Origin: Solimonas sp964507195
GTDB lineage: Bacteria; Pseudomonadota; Gammaproteobacteria; Nevskiales; Nevskiaceae
NCBI GenBank assembly: GCA_964507195.1
Contig: CAZDPA010000086.1
Coordinates: 1-16,764, forward strand
DNA length: 16,764 nucleotides
Direction: 5' to 3'
The notes beneath the pieces are model-generated. The model did no database searches. It worked only from the letters and a program-made list of their open reading frames with translations, and was not told where the DNA came from. Made by a program: the position numbers and the translations under genes. Each line of letters starts with the position of its first letter. Positions within the stretch are counted from its first letter, which is position 1. Of this stretch, positions 1 to 7,063 are shown in pieces.

Positions 1-502
1 CACCGCCAACGGCCTTGAGATATTCGGGGTTGAGCGCCAGCATTGACGCAATGTGCGCGCCCGATGAGTGACCCATCACGAACAGCTTGTCGGCGCCGCC
101 GCCGTAGGTGCCGGCATTGTCACGCGCCCACTTCACCGCGAGCGCGGCGTCGTCGACGAAGTCCGGGAAGCGCACCTGCGGGTACTTGCGCACCTCGGGC
201 AGCACCGCGACATAGCCAAGCGACGTCAGCGCCTGGCCGACGAACTTGAATTCGGATTTGTCGAGCGAAGTCCAGCGGCCACCGTGGAAGAACACCACCA
301 CCGGCGCGCCGGCGGCATTCGGCGGATAGTAGACATCAAGCTGCAGGCTGCGCTTGCGATCATAGGGAACGTTCTCGGCCAGCTTGTAGCCGGTATCCGC
401 GGTCAGGCGATTGACAATCGCCGGTGAACTGCACGCCGCCAGCAGCGTGGCCAGCAGTGCAAGGGTGGTGGAGAAGGCTCTGACGGAAATTGAGGGATTC
501 AT
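1..502 (-). CDS. Lipoprotein alpha/beta-hydrolase (esterase-like), 3' end outside window
   Basis: The minus-strand frame opens at an ATG at 502 and runs off the window start after 167 residues, so only the N-terminal part is visible. Residues 1-24 form a lipoprotein signal ending in the lipobox LAAC (Cys24); Ser at +2 fits outer-membrane sorting. The hydrolase core shows an oxyanion-type HGG (residues 73-75) after a hydrophobic strand, and the nucleophile elbow GHSSGAH with Ser146 as the likely nucleophile. The catalytic Asp and His would lie beyond the window. Family knowledge: this arrangement is typical of the BD-FAE/carboxylesterase-like alpha/beta-hydrolases, which cleave ester bonds of small or lipid substrates. 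The substrate cannot be told from sequence. It is divergent from lemA with 105 bp between the start codons. No strong Shine-Dalgarno precedes the ATG; the start is chosen because it gives a complete signal peptide. Confidence 0.85.
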   Translation of the reverse strand, partial: MNPSISVRAFSTTLALLATLLAACSSPAIVNRLTADTGYKLAENVPYDRKRSLQLDVYYPPNAAGAPVVVFFHGGRWTSLDKSEFKFVGQALTSLGYVAVLPEVRKYPQVRFPDFVDDAALAVKWARDNAGTYGGGADKLFVMGHSSGAHIASMLALNPEYLKAVGG

Positions 503-507
503 CTGTA

Positions 508-535
508 TTGCGTTTGATTGTGTACAGGGTATGGT
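508..535 (+). promoter_or_regulatory. Possible sigma70-type promoter for lemA
   Basis: TTGCGT (508-513) and TATGGT (530-535) are separated by 16 bp, about 70 bp ahead of the lemA ATG, within the divergent spacer. Both hexamers deviate from consensus, so this is a weak call based on position and spacing only. Confidence 0.25.
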
Positions 536-607
536 AGCGCGCGGGGACGCTCTGTCGCATGCTTTCATCTGTTTGAAGACTTATCTGCCTGGCGGGGGGC
601 CGGCGCA

Positions 608-1180
608 ATGATCACTACGTTTATCTGGCTTGCAGTTATCGCGGCGCTGGCCGTCTACACCATCATCCTCTACAACGGTCTGGTCGCGCTGAAACACGGC
701 GTTTCCAAGGCCTGGAGCAATATCGACGTGCTGCTCAAGCAGCGCCACGACGAGTTGCCCAAGCTGGTTGAGACCTGCAAACAGTACATGCAGTTCGAGC
801 GCGACACGCTGGAGCGCGTGATGGCCGCCCGCTCGGCCACCAACAACGCGCGTGAGAAGGGCGACGTCAAGGCAGTTGGCCAGGCCGAGAACGCCATGCG
901 CCTGGGCCTCGGCAACATCACCGCGACGGTCGAGGCCTACCCGGAACTCAAGGCCAACCAGTCGATCCAGCAGCTGCTGGGCCGTGTCACCGGCCTCGAA
1001 AACGCGATTGCCGACCGCCGTGAGTTCTACAACGAGACGGTCAACCTGAACAACGTACGCATCGAGCAGTTCCCCGATGTGATCGTGGCGCGCCTCTTCG
1101 CCTTCCGCCCAGCCGATCTGCTGGTGTTCACCGAAGAAGAGAAGAAGGACGTCGACATGCGCGAGCTGTTCAGAACCTAG
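608..1180 (+). CDS. lemA: LemA family membrane protein
   Basis: A 190-aa protein of normal LemA length. Residues 3-23 are a single N-terminal transmembrane helix with a very short N-terminus. The rest is a helical soluble domain with the conserved LemA signatures: a segment around NIDVLLKQRHDELPKLVE (about residues 39-56), YPELKANQSIQQL in the middle, and REFYNETVNLNN followed by FP near the C-terminus. LemA proteins are inner-membrane proteins of poorly defined biochemistry. The frame is open upstream to 518, but the ATG at 608 is preferred because it puts the membrane helix at the N-terminus as in other LemA proteins and follows a G-rich stretch that could act as a ribosome-binding site. 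The next gene starts 22 bp after the stop, so the two are probably cotranscribed. The neighbour is a GIDE-like membrane protein, suggesting the two act together. Confidence 0.93.
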   Translation: MITTFIWLAVIAALAVYTIILYNGLVALKHGVSKAWSNIDVLLKQRHDELPKLVETCKQYMQFERDTLERVMAARSATNNAREKGDVKAVGQAENAMRLGLGNITATVEAYPELKANQSIQQLLGRVTGLENAIADRREFYNETVNLNNVRIEQFPDVIVARLFAFRPADLLVFTEEEKKDVDMRELFRT

Positions 1181-1202
1181 AACCGTACACGGCTGATCGA
1201 GG

Positions 1203-2147
1203 ATGGACAGCCCACGGCTGGCCGACATCGCCGCGCAGATCGCGGCGGCCGATGCGGATTCGTTCTGGATCTGGACCGGGGTCAGCCTGCTGTTCGGTAT
1301 CGGCGCGTTCTGGGGATCGTTCGCGACACTGAAAAAGGCCCGGCTGATCGAGAACACCCCCACCTCGCGCATCCGCTCGGCCGCCCAGGGCTATGTCGAG
1401 CTGGAAGGCGATGCCCGTCTGCTGCCGGGGCCGGACATCCTCTCACCGCTGTCCGGCCAGCGCTGCTGCTGGTGGCAGTACCAGGTCGAGCGCCAGGAAA
1501 CCGTGGTACGCAACGGCAAGCGCACCAGTGAGTGGCACACGATCGAATCGGATGTCTCGGACTCGCTGTTCCTGCTCGTCGATCAGACCGGCGAGTGCGT
1601 CGTCGATCCGCAGGGCGCGAACGTAGACCCCAGCCTGCGCCGCCAGTGGCGCGGCAGCACCCAGCGGCCGCAGCAGGTGCCGGAAAAGTCGTCGTTCTTC
1701 CAGTTCGGCGACTACCGCTACACCGAAAAGATGATCCAGTTCGGCGTGCCGCTCTACGCCCTCGGCCAGTTCCGCTCGCAGACCGCGCACCTCGAACTGA
1801 ATGAAAGCGCCGATGCGGCGGCCCTGCTGCGCGAATGGAAAGCCGATCAGGCCACGCTGCTGAAACGCTTTGACCGCAACGGCGATGGCCAGATCGACCT
1901 CAACGAGTGGGAGGCCGTCCGCAGGGCCGCCCTGGAGCAGGCCCGCACCCATGCGCTGGAGCAGACCCTGGATACCGACATCCACGTGCTGTGTCGCCCG
2001 GCTGACGGCCGGCCTTTCATCCTCTCGACCCACGCCCAGCACGAACTGACCCGCAAGCACCGGATCGGCTCCGCCATCTGGCTGCTGGTGTCGCTCTTGA
2101 CCTCGACCGCTGGCGTGTTTGCGCTGACTGCGCGCGGAATCCTCTGA
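1203..2147 (+). CDS. GIDE-like two-TM membrane protein with an EF-hand
   Basis: A 314-aa protein with transmembrane helices at about 21-43 and 288-310. Between them, residues 45-200 resemble the GIDE (MULAN/BAM-type) domain: SAAQGYVELEGDARLLPG, then LSPLSGQRCCWWQYQVER, and later a strand with DSLFLLVDQTGECVVDP. Such proteins are often annotated as E3 ubiquitin-ligase family because the domain is shared with mitochondrial MULAN, but this one has no RING finger, so ligase activity is not supported. Residues 224-235 form a complete canonical EF-hand loop: Asp224, Asn226, Asp228, Gln230, Asp232 and Glu235 are at the ligand positions and a hydrophobic Ile is at loop position 8. It lies 22 bp behind lemA, which fits a shared transcript and joint membrane function. 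By analogy with MULAN the loop between the helices would face the periplasm, where Ca2+ is available; this is inference. A GAGG sits immediately before the ATG, closer than usual for a ribosome-binding site. Confidence 0.85.
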   Translation: MDSPRLADIAAQIAAADADSFWIWTGVSLLFGIGAFWGSFATLKKARLIENTPTSRIRSAAQGYVELEGDARLLPGPDILSPLSGQRCCWWQYQVERQETVVRNGKRTSEWHTIESDVSDSLFLLVDQTGECVVDPQGANVDPSLRRQWRGSTQRPQQVPEKSSFFQFGDYRYTEKMIQFGVPLYALGQFRSQTAHLELNESADAAALLREWKADQATLLKRFDRNGDGQIDLNEWEAVRRAALEQARTHALEQTLDTDIHVLCRPADGRPFILSTHAQHELTRKHRIGSAIWLLVSLLTSTAGVFALTARGIL

Positions 2148-2185
2148 GAACTGGCGATGGGTTGGCGGCGCGGCCACCGGGGGGA

Positions 2186-2202
2186 CGGGTCCACAAGACC
2201 CG
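2186..2202 (+). terminator. Hairpin after the lemA-GIDE pair
   Basis: CGGGTC (2186-2191) pairs perfectly with GACCCG (2197-2202) around a 5-nt loop, 38 bp beyond the stop of the GIDE gene. There is no T-run, so it is terminator-like in position only and could act with Rho or be incidental. Confidence 0.3.
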
Positions 2203-2231
2203 GCGACATTTCCAGACAAGCCCATACGTAT

Positions 2232-2255
2232 CAGTGACTTGAATTCCGGTCACTG
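2232..2255. promoter_or_regulatory. 24-bp near-perfect palindrome, operator-like
   Basis: CAGTGAC (2232-2238) and GTCACTG (2249-2255) are perfect 7-bp inverted arms, and the centre is the palindrome GAATTC (2241-2246). Only the two symmetric dinucleotides between core and arms fail to match. It lies 55 bp ahead of the prlC start codon, outside the coding frame as called, where a dimeric regulator could bind. No known regulator consensus is recognised. Confidence 0.4.
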
Positions 2256-2310
2256 GAAAAGCCCGGATCACGTCCCCACGATAGTTACCCATCCCGCCTT
2301 GCCGTTTTTC

Positions 2311-4368
2311 ATGGACAACCCCCTGCTGCGCGACCCCGTTGGCACCCCCCTGCCGGCGTTTGACCAGATCGAACCCCAACACGCGGAAGCCGCGCTCGAC
2401 CTCGTGCTGGCCGAAAACCGCGCTGCACTGCAGGCCCTCCTCGCCCGCGAGGAACCGCATACCTGGGACAGTCTGATCACGCCGCTCGACGAGATCGGCG
2501 AGCGTCTGCAGCGCGCCTGGGGCCCGGTTTCGCATCTGTCCAGCGTCCCCAGCACCGCGGAATGGCGCCCCGCGTACAACGCCTGCCTGCCGAAGATCAC
2601 CGCCTATGGCATCGAGACTGCGCAGTCCGAACCGCTGTTCCGCGCCTACAAGTCGCTCGCCGACCGCGCCGACTTCGCGCAGCTCGACCCCGCGCGGCGC
2701 AAGGTCATCACCGATGCGCTGCGCGATTTCCGCCTGTCCGGCATCGGCCTGCCGGATGAGCAGAAGGAACAGTACAAGACGCTGTCGCTGAAATTGTCCG
2801 AACTGCAGACCAGGTTCGAAGAGCATCTGATGGATGCCATCCAGGCCTGGACACTGCACGTGACGGATGCCGCCGAACTCGACGGCATGAACGAGTCCGC
2901 GATCGAAGCCGCGCGCGAAAAGGCCAATGCCAAGGAACTCGATGGCTGGCTGCTGACGCTCGATTTCCCCGCGTATGACGCCGTCATCACCTACGCGAAG
3001 AACCGCGAGCTGCGCCGCACGCTGTACACCGCTTATGTCACGCGCGCCTCGGACCAGGGCCCGCAGGCCGGTCAGTTCGACAACGGCCCGCTGATCGAGG
3101 AAATCCTCGCGCTGCGTCACCAGCTCGCGCAGCTGCTCGGCTATCCGAATTTCGCCGAACTCTCGCTCGCCACCAAGATGGCGGAATCCGCGGCACAGGT
3201 CGATGAATTCCTGTCCGACCTGACGCGCCGCAGCAAGCCGCGCGCGCAGGCCGAGCTGAACCAGTTGCGCGCGTTCGCGAAGAAGCTCGATGGCGTCGAA
3301 GACTTCCAGCCCTGGGACGCGCCGTACTATTCCGAGAAGCTCAAGGAACAGAGCCTGGGCCTCAGCGAAGAAGAACTGCGCCCGTACTTCCAGCTCGACA
3401 GCGTGCTGCGCGGCATGTTCGGCCTCGTCGAGCGCCTGTACGGCATTCGGGTCAAACCGGCACCGGGCATTGCGACCTGGCACGCCGACGTTTCGACCTG
3501 GGCATTGACCGACGGCAGCGGCGCCGAATTCGGCCTGTTCTATCTCGACCCCTACGCGCGTCCGGAGAAGCGCAGCGGCGCGTGGATGGATGAATGCCTC
3601 GGCCGTCGTCGCCTGCGCAGCGGCGTGCAGCATCCGTCGGCCTATCTGGTCTGCAACTTCACGCCGCCGCTCGCCGGCAAGCCGCCGCTGTTGACACACG
3701 ATGAAGTGCTGACGCTGTTCCATGAGTTCGGCCATGGCCTGCATCATCTGCTGACGCGCGTCGACGAGGCTTCGGTCTCCGGCATCCGCGGCGTCGCCTG
3801 GGATGCGGTCGAACTGCCGAGCCAGTTCATGGAGAACTGGTGCTACGACCCGGCGACGCTGCGCAGCTTCGCGCGCCACTGGCAGAGCAATGAGCCGCTG
3901 CCGGACGCGATGATCGAGAAGCTGCGCGGCTCGCGCACCTTCCAGTCCGGTCTCGCGACCGTGCGTCAGATCGAGTTCGGCCTGTTCGACCTGCGCCTGC
4001 ATCGCGATTTCGATCCGGCGCAGGGCGGCCGCGTGCTGCAGACGCTTGAAACCGTGCGCAATGAAGTCGCGGTGAGCAAGCCGCCGGCATTCAACCGCAT
4101 GCCGTGGAGCTTCTCGCACATCTTCGCCGGCGGCTATGCCGCGGGCTACTACAGCTACAAGTGGGCCGAAGTGCTGTCTGCCGATGCCTACGCCGCGTTC
4201 GAGGAAGCGGATTTCTCCGCAGAGACCGGCATCCGCTTCCGCGAAACCGTGCTTGCACAGGGCGGCGCGAAGGACGCGATGGACCTGTTCGTCGAGTTCC
4301 GCGGGCGCAAGCCCAGCGTCGATGCGCTGCTGCGACATACGGGGCTCAACGAAGCGATTGCTGCGTAG
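2311..4368 (+). CDS. prlC: Oligopeptidase A (M3 zinc metallopeptidase)
   Basis: A 685-aa cytoplasmic zinc peptidase of the thimet-oligopeptidase family (M3A), close to the 680 aa of E. coli OpdA/PrlC. It degrades short peptides, including cleaved signal peptides, downstream of proteases. The zinc motif HEFGH is at residues 471-475 (His471, Glu472, His475) and the third ligand is Glu501 in AVELPSQ. C-terminal family signatures such as the tyrosine- and glycine-rich GGYAAGYYSYKWAEV segment are present. The frame is open to a TTG at 2239, but the ATG at 2311 is chosen because MDNPLL aligns with the family N-terminus (MTNPLL in E. coli); the extra 24 residues would also cover the palindrome. No catalytic residue is missing. 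It converges with the barrel gene, with a REP-like pair between them. Confidence 0.96.
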   Translation: MDNPLLRDPVGTPLPAFDQIEPQHAEAALDLVLAENRAALQALLAREEPHTWDSLITPLDEIGERLQRAWGPVSHLSSVPSTAEWRPAYNACLPKITAYGIETAQSEPLFRAYKSLADRADFAQLDPARRKVITDALRDFRLSGIGLPDEQKEQYKTLSLKLSELQTRFEEHLMDAIQAWTLHVTDAAELDGMNESAIEAAREKANAKELDGWLLTLDFPAYDAVITYAKNRELRRTLYTAYVTRASDQGPQAGQFDNGPLIEEILALRHQLAQLLGYPNFAELSLATKMAESAAQVDEFLSDLTRRSKPRAQAELNQLRAFAKKLDGVEDFQPWDAPYYSEKLKEQSLGLSEEELRPYFQLDSVLRGMFGLVERLYGIRVKPAPGIATWHADVSTWALTDGSGAEFGLFYLDPYARPEKRSGAWMDECLGRRRLRSGVQHPSAYLVCNFTPPLAGKPPLLTHDEVLTLFHEFGHGLHHLLTRVDEASVSGIRGVAWDAVELPSQFMENWCYDPATLRSFARHWQSNEPLPDAMIEKLRGSRTFQSGLATVRQIEFGLFDLRLHRDFDPAQGGRVLQTLETVRNEVAVSKPPAFNRMPWSFSHIFAGGYAAGYYSYKWAEVLSADAYAAFEEADFSAETGIRFRETVLAQGGAKDAMDLFVEFRGRKPSVDALLRHTGLNEAIAA

Positions 4369-4392
4369 TACGCAGCCTCCTGGATCAGCACC

Positions 4393-4421
4393 GTAGCCCG
4401 GTTCCGCGCAGCGGAGCCGGG
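4393..4421 (+). repeat. REP-like element with GTAG head
   Basis: GTAG (4393-4396) is followed by a hairpin: CCCGG plus TCCGC (4397-4407, one T-G wobble) pairs with GCGGA plus CCGGG (4411-4421) around a GCA loop. A GTAG tetranucleotide ahead of a GC-rich imperfect hairpin is the layout of REP sequences recognised by RAYT (TnpA-REP) enzymes. It lies between two convergent genes, a typical REP location. Confidence 0.65.
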
Positions 4422-4439
4422 ATTGCCGCTGCCCCCGCT

Positions 4440-4462
4440 CCGGCTTTGCTGCGCAAAACGGG
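4440..4462 (-). repeat. Degenerate partner of the REP-like element, opposite orientation
   Basis: Read on the minus strand this is CCCG, then TTTTGC, GCA, GCAAAG and CCGG: the same layout and the same GCA loop as the element at 4393-4421, but inverted. The TTTGC/GCAAA part pairs fully; two positions in the outer stem do not pair. Together the two could form a small BIME-like unit that also serves as a bidirectional transcription stop. Confidence 0.4.
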
Positions 4463-4487
4463 CTGCTCCTGTAGTTGGCAGCTGGTT

Positions 4488-5345
4488 TCAGTAGCGGAAC
4501 AGCAGGCTCGCCATCGTGATCACGCGCTCGTAGTGCACGCCGAAGTCGGATTCGACATCGGCGAGCTGCGCCTGCACGTCCAGCGACGTAAGTGGTGAGA
4601 AACTGTAGTTGAACCCCAGGTTCGCGATCTCGCCCCTGCCGTCCTGGCGATACGCGATCTGACCCTCGAACACGTCGTCCGGCGCGAACGCCGCAGCGGC
4701 GGCCAGCACCGGCGGTGGCGGCAGGCCGACCGCGATGAAATCGCCGTCGCGCCACTGATACCCACCGTAGACGACCAGCGAGGGCAGCACATGCCAGTCG
4801 AGATCGACGCCGTACTGCGTGGTGCTGTCGTCGAAAATCCCGCCATCGCTGTCGCGATGCCATTTGCCGGCGACGCTCGCACGCAGGCTGAGCCGTGTCG
4901 TCAGCGGTTGGTTCAGATAGAGCAGCGCGCGGTACTCGGTGCTATCGCGCAACTCGCTGTCATACGCGAGGCCCGCGAGGCTGCCGGACAGTGCCAGCGT
5001 CGGCACGAAGAACCCCCGCCCCGGGCGCATCAGATACCGCGCAAGAACCTGAGCTCGCAGGTTGGTCAGCCCTTGATACTCGATGAAGTTCTGCGCCTGG
5101 CCGCTGGCCTGCAGCAGCAGCGCCGAATACGCCGAAACCGGCAACGCCTGCCCAACCTGCATGCGAACCAGGCTGAAGCCATCCTCGAAAAGACGCGCAC
5201 CTTCGCGGACATTGGCAAGGTTGTCGTCGTGGCCGAGTGTGATCTCGCCGCTGAAGCTGGCCGCGGTGGCTGCGGGCGCACCGGCGAGCAGCCATAGGGC
5301 CGCAACACTCCACCGCACCCCCGCCAAGCGTGATCCTGCGCTCAC
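4488..5345 (-). CDS. Outer-membrane beta-barrel protein, function unknown
   Basis: A 285-aa secreted protein. Residues 1-28 form a Sec signal peptide (basic start, hydrophobic stretch around AALWLLAGAPAATA, cleavage about Ala28 or Ala29). The mature part opens with FSGEITLGHDDNLANV and then alternates hydrophobic and polar residues in strands with many aromatic ends. It finishes in LLFRY, the aromatic-terminated strand expected for recognition by the BAM machinery. No enzymatic motif is seen, and a loop at about residue 215 is proline- and alanine-rich (PPPPVLAAAAAF). The frame is open much further upstream, but the GTG at 5345 is chosen because it gives a proper signal peptide, is preceded by a G-rich stretch, and leaves the divergent FecR gene intact. 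The 55-bp divergent spacing from the FecR-domain gene suggests common control and possibly a functional pair. The family cannot be named from sequence alone. Confidence 0.75.
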   Translation of the reverse strand: MSAGSRLAGVRWSVAALWLLAGAPAATAASFSGEITLGHDDNLANVREGARLFEDGFSLVRMQVGQALPVSAYSALLLQASGQAQNFIEYQGLTNLRAQVLARYLMRPGRGFFVPTLALSGSLAGLAYDSELRDSTEYRALLYLNQPLTTRLSLRASVAGKWHRDSDGGIFDDSTTQYGVDLDWHVLPSLVVYGGYQWRDGDFIAVGLPPPPVLAAAAAFAPDDVFEGQIAYRQDGRGEIANLGFNYSFSPLTSLDVQAQLADVESDFGVHYERVITMASLLFRY

Positions 5346-5400
5346 CCAGACACCCCCGTTTGATTCATCATGCCTGCTCACGCTGAGGGGAGACAACATC

Positions 5401-6147
5401 GTGAAAGTACAGAGCTTGGGGCCGCATGCGGACGACCCGCGCGACGAACAGCGCCGCCAGTTCCTGCTGCGCGCGCTGGCAACGGGCTGGCTGATCGGCG
5501 AAAGCGGCTGGAGCAGCAGCGCCCTCGCCGGCGTGCTCGGCGACGTGCCGGGCAGGCTGGCGGCGGACCGCTCGATCTTCACGCTGTCCGGCGAGGTCTG
5601 GGTCAACGGCCAGCCGGCGGACAGGAAAACCCGCATCGGCATCAACGACCAGGTGCGCACCGGCCGCAACAGTCACGTCGTCGCCGTCGTCGGCGCGGAT
5701 GCCTTCATCATGCGCGGCAATTCCGAGCTGCAGCTCGGCGCCGCGCGCAATGCCAAGCGCTTCTTCCGCCTCGTCAGTGGCGCACTGCTGACGGTGTTCG
5801 GTCCGCGCAACGACGGCGTGGATCTCAACGCGCCGACGGTCACGGTCGGTATCCGCGGCACCGGCGTCTACGCTGAAGTCGAACCGGATCGCACCTATCT
5901 GTGCACCTGCTACGGCCAGACGCTGCTCAGTGCCGTGGCCGATGCCAATGTCAGCGAAACCGTCACGGCGCAACACCACGACGGCCGCTACATCTACGCA
6001 GAGCCGGTCAACGGCAAGCTGATCGAAGCCGCGCCATTCATCAATCACACCGATCTCGAGCTGATGATGCTCGAATCGCTGGTCGGTCGCGAAGTGCCTT
6101 TCGCGCTCGGGGAAAAGGACTACCAGGGTCCCCGGCGTGATTATTGA
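5401..6147 (+). CDS. Tat-exported FecR-domain protein
   Basis: A 248-aa protein starting at GTG, with a strong ribosome-binding site (GAGGGGAGA) about 9 bp upstream. Residues 18-33 contain a twin-arginine type signal, RRQFLLRALATGWLIG, so export by the Tat route is likely. Residues about 60-150 are a FecR domain: FTLSGEVWVNGQPA, then GINDQVRTGRNSHVVAVVG, AFIMRGNSELQL and VTVGIRGTGVY. After it comes a C-T-C pair (Cys168, Cys170) in YLCTCYG. Classical FecR proteins are anti-sigma factors with a cytoplasmic N-terminus and a membrane helix; this one lacks that N-terminus and no sigma factor is nearby, so it is probably not a sigma regulator but an exported domain protein of the same fold. It is divergent from a beta-barrel gene 55 bp away, which may be its partner. 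A longer in-frame opening upstream overlaps that gene and was not used. Confidence 0.85.
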   Translation: MKVQSLGPHADDPRDEQRRQFLLRALATGWLIGESGWSSSALAGVLGDVPGRLAADRSIFTLSGEVWVNGQPADRKTRIGINDQVRTGRNSHVVAVVGADAFIMRGNSELQLGAARNAKRFFRLVSGALLTVFGPRNDGVDLNAPTVTVGIRGTGVYAEVEPDRTYLCTCYGQTLLSAVADANVSETVTAQHHDGRYIYAEPVNGKLIEAAPFINHTDLELMMLESLVGREVPFALGEKDYQGPRRDY

Positions 6148-6197
6148 TCTGCGAATTTGAGTACGATCCAGTTCCGATCTGAATCCACGCTCAACCG

Positions 6198-6968
6198 ATG
6201 AAAATTGCGACCTGGAATGTCAACTCGTTGAATGTGCGTCAGCCGCACCTGCTCGCGTGGCTGGCGGTGAACCCGGTCGACGTGATCGGCCTCCAGGAAA
6301 CCAAGCTCACCGACGACAAGTTTCCGCACGACGCCTTGCAGGCAGCGGGCTATTACTCGATCCACAGCGGCCAGAAGACCTACAACGGTGTCGCCCTGCT
6401 CTCGCGGCAGCCGCTGACCGAGGTCTCGCGCGACATGGCCGATTTCGACTGCGAGCAGAAGCGCGTGATTGCCGCGACGGTCGGCGACGTCCGCATCATC
6501 AACGTCTACGTCGTCAACGGCCAGGCACTGGGCACCGACAAGTACGCGCACAAGCTGCGCTTTCTCGCGGCGCTCAAGGACTACGTTGCGGCAGAACTGG
6601 CCAGATACCCGAAGCTCGCGATCGTCGGCGACTTCAACATCGCCCCGGGTATCACGGACACGCACGATCCCGCGGTGTGGGAGGGCGGCATCCTCTGCTC
6701 TCCCGCCGAGCGCGCAGGCCTGCAGGCGCTGCTGGACCTCGGACTGCAGGACACCTATCAGCACACGCAGCAGCCGCCGGGTCGTTTCACCTGGTGGGAC
6801 TACCGTCAGGCTGGATTCCGCCGCAATCTTGGTCTGCGCATCGACCACGTGCTGGCCTCCAAGGCTCTGACTGCGCAGTGCAGCGGCTGGAATGTCGATG
6901 TTGCACCGCGCAAACTCGATCGCCCGTCGGACCACGCGCCGGTGATTGCGGATTTCACCGCGAACTGA
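6198..6968 (+). CDS. xthA: Exodeoxyribonuclease III
   Basis: A 256-aa DNA-repair enzyme of the endonuclease/exonuclease/phosphatase (EEP) superfamily. It acts as AP endonuclease and 3'-5' exonuclease on duplex DNA in base-excision repair, in the cytoplasm. It begins at the invariant MKIATWNVNSLN (Asn7), with the metal ligand Glu34 in LQETKL, the catalytic GDFN (Asp145, Asn147), and the C-terminal catalytic triad region SDHAP (Asp245, His246). Length and motif spacing match the ExoIII family of proteobacteria. The ATG at 6198 lies 50 bp after the FecR gene; no convincing promoter or ribosome-binding site is seen in the gap, so read-through from that gene is possible. Confidence 0.96.
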   Translation: MKIATWNVNSLNVRQPHLLAWLAVNPVDVIGLQETKLTDDKFPHDALQAAGYYSIHSGQKTYNGVALLSRQPLTEVSRDMADFDCEQKRVIAATVGDVRIINVYVVNGQALGTDKYAHKLRFLAALKDYVAAELARYPKLAIVGDFNIAPGITDTHDPAVWEGGILCSPAERAGLQALLDLGLQDTYQHTQQPPGRFTWWDYRQAGFRRNLGLRIDHVLASKALTAQCSGWNVDVAPRKLDRPSDHAPVIADFTAN

Positions 6969-7004
6969 GGCATGGTTCACTGTTCAGCGGCCCCGGCATG
7001 GGTC

Positions 7005-7036
7005 TATATTTGACCCCGGTCACACTCGGTCACACC
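7005..7036 (+). promoter_or_regulatory. -10-like box followed by GGTCA repeats, upstream of the HD gene
   Basis: TATATT (7005-7010) is a good -10 hexamer. Immediately after it, over the expected transcription start, TGACC (7011-7015) is inverted to GGTCA (7018-7022) with a 2-bp gap, and GGTCA recurs at 7028-7032 as part of a 10-bp tandem repeat (CGGTCACACT then CGGTCACACC). The -35 region is poor. The layout fits a repressor-controlled promoter, but no regulator is identified. Confidence 0.4.
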
Positions 7037-7063
7037 TCGTCGGGGCTCAGAAAGAGAAACGTG

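Noticed and set aside
2017..4863. 948-aa open frame on the minus strand
   Set aside because: Antisense to prlC and the GIDE gene end, with low-complexity Arg/Ala/Gln content typical of reverse-strand frames in GC-rich DNA.
5083..5400. N-terminal extension of the FecR gene
   Set aside because: Would overlap the divergent barrel gene and would place the Tat signal inside the protein; GTG 5401 has a strong ribosome-binding site.
5346..5669. N-terminal extension of the barrel gene
   Set aside because: Overlaps the FecR gene and would bury the signal peptide.
6257..7063. N-terminal extension of the HD gene
   Set aside because: Overlaps xthA in another frame and has no recognisable sequence; the HD protein starts at 7064.
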